From assembly GCF_030409805.1 (NCBI RefSeq), contig NZ_JAUFQP010000010.1, positions 129,001-193,000 of the forward strand: a stretch of 64,000 bases of DNA, read 5' to 3'. Below, one piece after another: positions 28,022 to 35,630 of the stretch (the first letter of the stretch is position 1; every line of letters starts with the position of its first letter). Source of the DNA: Algibacter miyuki (GTDB lineage: Bacteria; Bacteroidota; Bacteroidia; Flavobacteriales; Flavobacteriaceae). The notes beneath the pieces were generated by a model. It searched no databases. It saw only the letters and a program-made list of their open reading frames with translations, and was not told where the DNA came from. Made by a program: the position numbers and the translations under genes.

Positions 28022-28321
28022 CTGAATAACAAATAACATTAAATTAATTAACGTTAATCATTTAAAATGAATACTAAATTACACTTTTTTAAAAATTATT
28101 TAACTCTTAAAAATTTTTATTTAATATGTATGCTATTAACAACAACGATAGCCACTGCAAAATCTAATAACATAACCAATACTCAAGTCTCTTTAAATTT
28201 AAAAAATGCTTTAGTAACAGATGTGTTTTCCGCTATTGAAAACCAAACTGCTTATACTTTTATTTTTGATAATTCAATAACAGAAATACCTCAAAAAGTT
28301 TCTATTAATTCTACAAATGAA
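27989..28321 (-). ncRNA. Candidate cis-antisense RNA over the 5' end of susC
   Basis: Inferred from the minus-strand terminator. A possible minus-strand promoter has TTTG (28355-28358), 20 nt, then TAGTTTG (28328-28334), a -7 box one spacer base short. The RNA would cover the susC start codon and signal-peptide region. The 5' end is uncertain; a shorter RNA starting nearer the ATG is equally possible. Antisense RNAs at this position are known in ECF/anti-sigma-controlled Bacteroides loci (DonS type). Confidence 0.3.
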
Positions 28322-31300
28322 GATTTACAAACTATTTTAAATAAAATAACAAAACAAAGTGGATTTCAATTTAAAATCTTAAACCATACCATTACCGTTT
28401 TAAATTCTGGAGAACAAAAACTTGTTAAAGGTAAAATTGTGGATGAAGCAGGATTACCGTTACCTGGCGCCACTGTAATGGAAACAGGGACTAAAAATGG
28501 CACCTCAACTAATTTTGATGGTATGTTTAGTTTGGCGTTAACTGAAGAAAATGCAGAACTAACTATTTCTTTTATGGGCTATATTTCTAAAACCATAAAA
28601 GCAAAACCTGGCACTTTATTAGAAATTGTTTTACAAGAAAACATAAATAGCCTAAACGAAGTCGTTGTTACCGCTTTAGGTATAAAACGAGAGGAAAAAA
28701 AACTAGGTTTCTCGCAAGCCACCGTTGAAAGTGAAAGTTTAGCACAAACAGCACCTAACAACTGGTCGTCTGGATTAAAAGGAAAAGTTGCTGGCTTAAA
28801 TATTGTATCGTCGGGTTCTGGCCCAATGAATTCACAGCAAATAACACTTAGAGGTAACAACTCTTTAAATGCTAATGGCAACAATGCACTTATTGTGGTT
28901 GATGGCGTACCTGTTAATAGTGAAATGACAACTTCAGGCTCATCAAATGCTTATATAGGCGAAGATTCTCCAATAGATTACGGTAATGGAATATCAGATC
29001 TAAATTTAGATGATATTGAAAACGTAACTGTTTTAAAAGGCCCAGGTGCAACAGCGCTTTACGGAAGTCGTGCTGCTAATGGTGCTTTAATTATTACTAC
29101 AAAATCTGGTAAAAAAACAAAAGGGTTGGGTGTAACCTATAACTCAAGTATAAGCTTAGATGTTATACAACGTTGGCCAGATTGGCAATATAAATATGGA
29201 CAAGGAACAGGTAAAAGTTTTAATACTGAAGGTATTCCTTATTATTCTTATGGTTCTTCGGAAGATGGTAATAGTACTGGCGGAACAAGTAGTGCTTGGG
29301 GGCCTGAATTTAACAATCAATATTACTACCAATACGATCCGAATTTAGAAGGCCAATCTGCTCAGAGAGAGGTTTGGCAGCCTTACGAAGATAATAGGAA
29401 AGATTATTGGCGTACCGGTGTAACAACCACCAATAATATATCTATTCAAGGAGGGAATCAAGAAGGCTCAATGCGACTTTCTGTTGGACATTCTAAAAAC
29501 GAATGGATTATGCCTAACACTGGTTTTGAAAGAGTAACAGCGTCTTTAAACGCTAATTATCAAGTTTCAGATCATGTAAAAATAGGTTCTGTTGTAAACT
29601 ATAATAATAGAACTAGTGACAATTTACCAAGTACAGGCTACAACAACGGTTCTATAGCTTACTTTATGATTTTTCAAAACCCTAATGTTAATTTAGATTG
29701 GTATCGTAATATTTGGAAACAAGGTCAGGATCAAATTCAACAAATTCAACCATTTAGTTCTTACATAGACAATCCATACGCCATAGCTTATGAAGCAACA
29801 AATGCGCTGGCAAGTAATCAAATCGTAGGAAATATTTTTAGTGACATTCAATTAGCTCCACAATTAAAATTAATGCTGAGAACATCATTAAACACCTATT
29901 ACCAAGAAAGAGAACAAAAAAGACCATACAGTATCAACCGATACAAACAAGGTTTTTACGAAACACAAGACGTTTGGAAGCAAGAAGTTAATACCGATTT
30001 CCTGTTAAGCTATGACAATGAACTTAGTGATAAATTTTCATTTTCTGCTTCTTTAGGAGGAAACTCTATGGATTATAAATATAGAAGAACAGATGCTTCT
30101 GTTGATGGTTTAGTTGTTCCAGGCGTTTATAAATTAGCTAACGGCGTAAACAATCCGCTAATTCAAACCTATGACAAAAACAAAAGAGTAAACAGCTTAT
30201 ATGGTTTGTTTTCAGTGGCTTTCGACAATAAAATATTTTTAGATTTAACTGGAAGAAACGATTGGTCTAGCACCTTACCTATAGAAAATAATTCATTTTT
30301 CTACCCATCGGCAAATGCTAGTTTTATCATGTCTGAAATATTCGATTTACCCGATGCGATGGATTACTTAAAATATCGTTTTTCATACGCGCAAGTTGGT
30401 AACGACACCGATCCTTATAAAACGAGTAAATATTATAGTCAAAGTGCGTTTGCTAGTTCGGCATCTGTAGCTACCAACTTGTTCAATGCCAATTTCAAAC
30501 CTGAAATAACAACAAGTTATGAAACAGGTATCGAAGCTCGCTTATTAAACAACAGAATAAACTTAGACGCAACTGTTTACGAAACAACCACTAAAAACCA
30601 AATTATTTCAGTGCCTTTAGATATCACTACAGGTTATAGCTCTGGGGTTTTAAACTCTGGTGAAGTGCGTAACCGAGGCGTAGAATTGACACTTCGCGGA
30701 AAAATAATAAAAAGAGAGAAGTTTAATTGGAAAAGCACACTAACGTGGTCTAAAAACTGGAATAAAGTATTAAAACTTGCAGATGGAGTTGATGGTCAAC
30801 AAGAAATAGGCTCTGGTGGTAATGCCACATTATTAGCTAAAATAGGCGGTACAACAACTGCTATTTACGGGTTTGGTTTTGAACGTTCGCCAGAAGGTGC
30901 AATTGTTTATGATAATGCAGGGCTTCCAGCATACCCAGACGAAATTCAATACATAGGAGACGCTAGTCCAGATTGGAAAGCTGGTTTAAATAACAGTTTT
31001 AGCTTTGGAAATATAACGCTTAATGTTATGGTCGACGGCCAGTACGGTGGCATTGTGTACTCTCAATCTAATCACAAACTTATCCAACAAGGTAAATTAA
31101 TATCTACTTATGAAGGACGAGAAACAGGTTTTATAACAGGAGACGGTGTTGTATTAAATACAGATGGCACATATTCTCCCAATACTACTGCTGCAATAAC
31201 TCCAGACTGGTACAATCGTTACTACCGTCGTGCCAATGTAGAATCGAACTCTTTTGATGCTTCATTCTTAAAATTAAGAGAAGTGAGTTTGCAATACAAC

Positions 31301-31504
31301 TTTCCTAAAAAATCTTTAAAAAACACAGGAATTACAGGTTTAAGCATTTCCGCCTTTGGAAGAAATTTAGCTACCGTTTCTGATTTTCCAATTTACGACC
31401 CTGAAACAGCTGCCTTAAATGGAGACACTATTTTACCAGGAATTGAAATGGGACAAATGCCTTCACCAGCCAACTATGGTTTTAACTTAAAAGTAAATTT
31501 ATAA
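28067..31504 (+). CDS. SusC/RagA-family TonB-linked receptor with STN signalling domain
   Basis: The 1145-residue outer-membrane transporter has a signal peptide (about residues 1-32), an STN domain (about 45-110; LNLKNALVTDVFSAI, SINSTNEDLQTILNKI), a carboxypeptidase-regulatory-like domain (about 120-195; GLPLPGATV, TNFDGMFSL), a plug with LKGPGATALYGSRAANGALIIT (about 324-345) and a beta-barrel ending FNLKVNL. The STN domain marks a transducer that signals to FecR. With the SusD lipoprotein encoded 11 bp downstream it should form an outer-membrane import complex. Neighbouring enzymes suggest a phosphodiester-containing ligand. Confidence 0.95.
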   Translation: MNTKLHFFKNYLTLKNFYLICMLLTTTIATAKSNNITNTQVSLNLKNALVTDVFSAIENQTAYTFIFDNSITEIPQKVSINSTNEDLQTILNKITKQSGFQFKILNHTITVLNSGEQKLVKGKIVDEAGLPLPGATVMETGTKNGTSTNFDGMFSLALTEENAELTISFMGYISKTIKAKPGTLLEIVLQENINSLNEVVVTALGIKREEKKLGFSQATVESESLAQTAPNNWSSGLKGKVAGLNIVSSGSGPMNSQQITLRGNNSLNANGNNALIVVDGVPVNSEMTTSGSSNAYIGEDSPIDYGNGISDLNLDDIENVTVLKGPGATALYGSRAANGALIITTKSGKKTKGLGVTYNSSISLDVIQRWPDWQYKYGQGTGKSFNTEGIPYYSYGSSEDGNSTGGTSSAWGPEFNNQYYYQYDPNLEGQSAQREVWQPYEDNRKDYWRTGVTTTNNISIQGGNQEGSMRLSVGHSKNEWIMPNTGFERVTASLNANYQVSDHVKIGSVVNYNNRTSDNLPSTGYNNGSIAYFMIFQNPNVNLDWYRNIWKQGQDQIQQIQPFSSYIDNPYAIAYEATNALASNQIVGNIFSDIQLAPQLKLMLRTSLNTYYQEREQKRPYSINRYKQGFYETQDVWKQEVNTDFLLSYDNELSDKFSFSASLGGNSMDYKYRRTDASVDGLVVPGVYKLANGVNNPLIQTYDKNKRVNSLYGLFSVAFDNKIFLDLTGRNDWSSTLPIENNSFFYPSANASFIMSEIFDLPDAMDYLKYRFSYAQVGNDTDPYKTSKYYSQSAFASSASVATNLFNANFKPEITTSYETGIEARLLNNRINLDATVYETTTKNQIISVPLDITTGYSSGVLNSGEVRNRGVELTLRGKIIKREKFNWKSTLTWSKNWNKVLKLADGVDGQQEIGSGGNATLLAKIGGTTTAIYGFGFERSPEGAIVYDNAGLPAYPDEIQYIGDASPDWKAGLNNSFSFGNITLNVMVDGQYGGIVYSQSNHKLIQQGKLISTYEGRETGFITGDGVVLNTDGTYSPNTTAAITPDWYNRYYRRANVESNSFDASFLKLREVSLQYNFPKKSLKNTGITGLSISAFGRNLATVSDFPIYDPETAALNGDTILPGIEMGQMPSPANYGFNLKVNL

Positions 31505-31515
31505 AATCTATAAAA

Positions 31516-32952
31516 ATGAAAACACTAAAATATTTATTTTGTACACTACTTTGCTTCACTATTGTAGTATCATGTACAAATGATTTTGCAGAAATTAACG
31601 AAGACCCAAATCGTATTAATGAAATTAGTCCTGGCACGTTAATAAACCCAATTATCTATGGGTTAGCAGCCCATAACGCCGGCAGAAGTGCCAGTGTTAC
31701 GTTCGATTTAATGCAGGTATCTGTACCACTACCTAGTGTTTCTGGTGGTTTACATCGTTATGATGTAAGTCAGAGTGCCGGTAATTCATCATGGAATAAT
31801 TATTACAAATGGCTTAATAATATCAAGGAAATGCATTCTGCAGCCCTAATATTAGAAGACAAAAATTACGAAGCCATCGCTTTAACACTTAACGCTATGG
31901 TATATGCCAACCTTACCGATATATTTGGGCCTGTACCAATGACAGAAGCAGTAAAAGGTGATGAAGGAAACTTCTACCCTGCTTTCGACTCTCAAGAGCT
32001 TATTTATGAAACTATTCTTGCTGACCTTGAAAAAGCCAATAGCATTTATGATGTTAATAAAGGTATGGCTTACGCCGATGACATTCTCTTTTTTAATGAT
32101 GTTGAAAAGTGGCAAAAATTCACAAACTCATTACATTTAAGGTTATTGCTTCGTATTTCCAATAGAACAGAAACCAACGCGTTTCAGAAAATGACGGCCA
32201 TAGTCAACAATCCTACAACCTATCCTGTATTTGAAAACAATGAAGAATCTGCTATTTTACAAGTTACTGGTGTTACTCCAAATGTATCTCCTTGGGGTAG
32301 GCCACAAGATTTTAGTTTATTCACTAAAATAGCTTCTTTTTTTATTGATAATTTAAATGATTTTGAAGACCCAAGACGCGCTTATATATCAACCATTGCA
32401 AGAGACTTGAATAATGTAGAAATAGGATATAAAGGAATACCTAGTGCTTTCGATGGTCCAGAATCTCAGTTTACCTATAACGCTTCTGCTCTCAATACAG
32501 CCCAAGCAAACAACCCTATGCAAATTTTCCTATTAACTTATGCAGAGGTTGAGTTTATTAAAGCAGAATTAGCACAGCGTGGCTATACTTCTAATGCAGA
32601 AACACATTATAACAATGGTGTTACGGCCGCAATCGAACAGTTTAATATTGAAATGCCGTCAACTTATTTTGATAATTCTAATGCAAAATATGATGGTACC
32701 TTAGATAAAATCATGCTACAAAAATATTACGCCCTCTATTTTGTCGATTATCAACAATGGTTTGAATATAGACGTACTGGTTTGCCTGTATTACCAACTA
32801 CAGAAGCCATGTTAAATGATAAAATAATGCCTGTTCGTTTTTACTATCCAACTGATGTGCAAATTAACAATGCTTCTAATTACAAAAAAGCAGTTGAAAT
32901 GCTAGGTGGCCCAGATGATATAAACACACCTGTTTGGTGGGAAAACAAATAA
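31516..32952 (+). CDS. SusD/RagB-family nutrient-binding outer-membrane lipoprotein
   Basis: The 478-residue lipoprotein has lipobox TIVVSC (Cys about 20) followed by the SusD-like helical scaffold: INEDPNRINEISPGTL, NWNN-type segments and TDIFGPVPMTEAV (about residues 135-147), with a C-terminal KYYALYFVDYQQWFEYRRTG segment. It resembles the SusD-like_2 subgroup. It should sit on the cell surface as the lid of the SusC channel and bind ligand. It is tightly linked to susC (11 bp) and the phosphoesterase gene (10 bp). Confidence 0.94.
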   Translation: MKTLKYLFCTLLCFTIVVSCTNDFAEINEDPNRINEISPGTLINPIIYGLAAHNAGRSASVTFDLMQVSVPLPSVSGGLHRYDVSQSAGNSSWNNYYKWLNNIKEMHSAALILEDKNYEAIALTLNAMVYANLTDIFGPVPMTEAVKGDEGNFYPAFDSQELIYETILADLEKANSIYDVNKGMAYADDILFFNDVEKWQKFTNSLHLRLLLRISNRTETNAFQKMTAIVNNPTTYPVFENNEESAILQVTGVTPNVSPWGRPQDFSLFTKIASFFIDNLNDFEDPRRAYISTIARDLNNVEIGYKGIPSAFDGPESQFTYNASALNTAQANNPMQIFLLTYAEVEFIKAELAQRGYTSNAETHYNNGVTAAIEQFNIEMPSTYFDNSNAKYDGTLDKIMLQKYYALYFVDYQQWFEYRRTGLPVLPTTEAMLNDKIMPVRFYYPTDVQINNASNYKKAVEMLGGPDDINTPVWWENK

Positions 32953-32962
32953 TTGAGATACT

Positions 32963-34540
32963 ATGAAAAAAACAACATTTATTCTAACATGTGCAACCTT
33001 ATTAACATTAGGAGTAACAGCACAAAACAAGATAACAGGTTATGTTTACAACGACCTGAACCAGAACAATAAAAAAGAAAGAAAAGAACAAGGCGTTAAA
33101 GATGTAGCCGTTAGTAACGGAGAACAAGTGGTTTTAACCGATAAAAACGGAAAATACGAACTCCCAATTGGTACCGATCATATTATTTCTGTAATAAAAC
33201 CTTCTGGGTACAACGTTACTACAGATGCCAATAACCTACCCCAATTCTTCTACAACCACAAACCTCAGGGTTCTCCAGAATTAGAGTTTAAAGGAGTAGC
33301 ACCCACAGGCAAACTTCCTAAATCGATTAATTTCGGATTAATTAAAACAGAAGAAACCACTAAATTTACAGCACTAGTATTTGGAGATCCGCAAGCTTAT
33401 ACTTTAGAAGAAATAGAATACTTTAAAAGAGGTATCGTTTCTGAAGTTGAAGCCATCAAAAATGTACCTTTTGGATTAAGTTTGGGCGATTTAGTCGGTG
33501 ATGATTTAAGTTTATTTAATCCATATATTGATGCTGTAAAAGAAATTGGTGTACCATGGTATAATGTTATGGGAAACCATGATATGAACTTTGATGCTAA
33601 AACAGATACTATTAGCGATGAAACATACGAAGCTCATTTTGGACCAGCAAATTATGCTTTTAACTTTGGTAAAGTGCACTTTATTATTTTAGATAATATT
33701 CTTTATCCAGATCCAAGAGATGGCAAAGGCTATTGGGGTGGATTTCGAAAAGATCAATTAAATTTTGTAGCCAACGATTTAAAGTTTGTTCCAAAAGATC
33801 ACCTTATTGTTTTGGCTTTTCATATTCCTCTAAGCGAACCAAATGGCGATGCTTTTAAAGATGAAGATCGTGAAAAGCTATTTAGTCTATTAAAAGATTA
33901 TCCTAATACACTGTCACTTTCAGCACATACACACATTCAAAAACAAACCTTTTTTGATGCTTCACAAGGTTGGTTAAGAGCAAAACCACATCATGAATAT
34001 AATGTAGGTACTACTTCTGGCGATTGGTATTCAGGCAAATTAAACGAAGCTGGCATCCCTATTTCAACCATGAGAGATGGTACGCCAAAAGGTTACGCTT
34101 TTTTACATTTTGATGAAAATAAATACAACATAGAATATAAAGTAGCTGGAAAACCAAAAGATTTTCAGATAGAAATTTTTGCTCCAAAAGTAGTTGCGCA
34201 AGGAAGAAAAACAAGGGCGGGAATTTATGCCAACTTCTTTATGGGTAGTGAAAAAGACACGGTTTTATATCGTATTGATAATGGCGAATGGCAGCCTATG
34301 AAGCATGTTCAAGATTACGATCCCTCCTACGTATCACAGGTTAATGAATGGGATACCAAAACAGAATTAATGGCTGGCAGACGTTCGTCAAATCCAATTA
34401 TCAGCAATCATTTATGGCGTGGTTCCATACCGACTAAATTAGAAATTGGAGTCCATAAAATTGAAATTAAAGCTACAGATATGTTTGGAAACGAGTATAC
34501 CGAAACGAGTTCTTACAGATTAGAAACTCCAAAACAATAA
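32963..34540 (+). CDS. Secreted calcineurin-like phosphoesterase
   Basis: The 525-residue protein has a signal peptide (residues 1-20, ending GVTAQ), an N-terminal beta-sandwich (about 22-115; VYNDLNQNNKKERKEQGVKD, LTDKNGKYELP), a metallophosphatase core with metal-ligand motifs FGDPQ, LGDLVGDD, MGNHDMN, AFHIPL and SAHTHIQ (about 138-325), and a C-terminal beta domain. The domain order matches calcineurin-like phosphoesterases with MetallophosN and MetallophosC domains. It should hydrolyse phosphomono- or diesters outside the inner membrane. It is the third gene of the susCD operon and is followed by a GDPD, so both may act on one imported phosphodiester. Confidence 0.92.
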   Translation: MKKTTFILTCATLLTLGVTAQNKITGYVYNDLNQNNKKERKEQGVKDVAVSNGEQVVLTDKNGKYELPIGTDHIISVIKPSGYNVTTDANNLPQFFYNHKPQGSPELEFKGVAPTGKLPKSINFGLIKTEETTKFTALVFGDPQAYTLEEIEYFKRGIVSEVEAIKNVPFGLSLGDLVGDDLSLFNPYIDAVKEIGVPWYNVMGNHDMNFDAKTDTISDETYEAHFGPANYAFNFGKVHFIILDNILYPDPRDGKGYWGGFRKDQLNFVANDLKFVPKDHLIVLAFHIPLSEPNGDAFKDEDREKLFSLLKDYPNTLSLSAHTHIQKQTFFDASQGWLRAKPHHEYNVGTTSGDWYSGKLNEAGIPISTMRDGTPKGYAFLHFDENKYNIEYKVAGKPKDFQIEIFAPKVVAQGRKTRAGIYANFFMGSEKDTVLYRIDNGEWQPMKHVQDYDPSYVSQVNEWDTKTELMAGRRSSNPIISNHLWRGSIPTKLEIGVHKIEIKATDMFGNEYTETSSYRLETPKQ

Positions 34541-34549
34541 ATTTAAACC

Positions 34550-34588
34550 AAAAGCTTGTTTGTCCGTAAAATGATAAACAAGCTTTTT
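34550..34588 (+). terminator. Inverted repeat between phosphoesterase and GDPD genes, possible attenuator
   Basis: A perfect 12-bp stem (34550-34561 with 34576-34587) has a 14-nt loop and only a short T-run. It lies within an apparent operon, so it probably lowers GDPD expression or protects the upstream mRNA rather than ending all transcription. It also excludes the in-frame TTG 34556 and ATG 34571 as starts. Confidence 0.6.
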
Positions 34589-34600
34589 AATTGTAAACAG

Positions 34601-35506
34601 ATGAAAATATTGAAAACCTTAATAGTTATCTTACTCATATTAACCGTGAGTTGTAAATCAGAAACTAAAGAACCAATTACAAAACATAACATTGAAGTTC
34701 AAGGACATCGTGGTGACCGTGGCAACTTTCCAGAAAACTCAATTAAAGGTTTTTTAAGCGCACTTCATAAAGGCGCAAATGTTCTTGAGCTAGACCTAAT
34801 TATATCAAAAGATAATCAAGTCGTGGTATCGCATGAGCCTTACATGTCTTCTTTGTATATGTCTAAACCATCAGGTGAACCTATTTTAAAATCCGAAGAG
34901 AAAAATTATAATTTATACCAAATGACGTATGATAGCATTAAAACATTTGATGGAGGTTCTAGAGGAAATCAAAATTTCCCGAATCAAAAAAAACTAAAAA
35001 CTTACAAACCCTTGTTAAGCGAAGTGTTTGATGTTATTGAAAAAGAAATTAAAGAGCATAAATTATCTTCCGTAAAATACAATATAGAAATAAAATCAAT
35101 TGCGGAAGTTTATGGAATCTATCAACCTCAACCAGATATCTTTGTTGACTTAGTTATGCAAATTATTCAAGAAAAACAAATGGAAGACAAAGTGAATATC
35201 CAATCTTTCGATACTACACCCCTTAATATTTTACATCAAAAATATCCCAAAATTGAAATCGCTTATTTGGTTTCAAAGGGAAGCATTCAAAGTAATTTGA
35301 ACCAATTAGATTTTAAACCTCAAATTTATGGAGCAAATTTCAAACTCATAGAAAACAAAACAACAGTTGATTCTCTAAGAGATTTGAATATAAAATTAAT
35401 TCCATGGACTGTTAATAACGAGGAAGACATAAAACGAATGATTGAACTAAAGGTAGATGGCATCATTACTGATTACCCAGAACGTGTATTAAATTTGTTA
35501 GATTAA
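34601..35506 (+). CDS. Glycerophosphodiester phosphodiesterase lipoprotein (locus-associated)
   Basis: The 301-residue product has a lipoprotein signal peptide (ILTVSC; Cys about 18) and a GDPD barrel. Visible motifs are QGHRGDRGNFPENS (catalytic His-Arg), ELDLIISKDNQVVVSHEP (metal ligands and second His), YNIEIKS, and C-terminal PWTVNNEEDIKRM with VDGIITDYPE. It should release glycerol-3-phosphate or an alcohol from glycerophosphodiesters in the envelope. It closes the susC-susD-phosphoesterase operon. Start ATG 34601 gives a clean signal peptide and lies outside the hairpin. Confidence 0.93.
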   Translation: MKILKTLIVILLILTVSCKSETKEPITKHNIEVQGHRGDRGNFPENSIKGFLSALHKGANVLELDLIISKDNQVVVSHEPYMSSLYMSKPSGEPILKSEEKNYNLYQMTYDSIKTFDGGSRGNQNFPNQKKLKTYKPLLSEVFDVIEKEIKEHKLSSVKYNIEIKSIAEVYGIYQPQPDIFVDLVMQIIQEKQMEDKVNIQSFDTTPLNILHQKYPKIEIAYLVSKGSIQSNLNQLDFKPQIYGANFKLIENKTTVDSLRDLNIKLIPWTVNNEEDIKRMIELKVDGIITDYPERVLNLLD

Positions 35507-35542
35507 TTATTAAAAATAAAGTCAAATATTTTAATGCTTGAG

Positions 35543-35573
35543 AAACGCTTCAAAAATTATTGAAGCGTTTTTT
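35543..35573 (+). terminator. Intrinsic terminator of the susCD-phosphodiesterase locus
   Basis: A perfect 11-bp stem (35543-35553 with 35560-35570) has a 6-nt loop and is followed by T. It separates the locus from the OstA-like gene. Confidence 0.88.
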
Positions 35574-35605
35574 ACATCAATACAATTATACTGTTTAATA
35601 ATCGT

Positions 35606-35613
35606 TATTTTTG
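35606..35613 (+). promoter_or_regulatory. Candidate -7 element of the OstA-like gene
   Basis: TATTTTTG matches TAnnTTTG. The start site near 35620 fits a TTG start codon at 35631. Confidence 0.55.
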
Positions 35614-35630
35614 TCCCAAACATTTTCATT

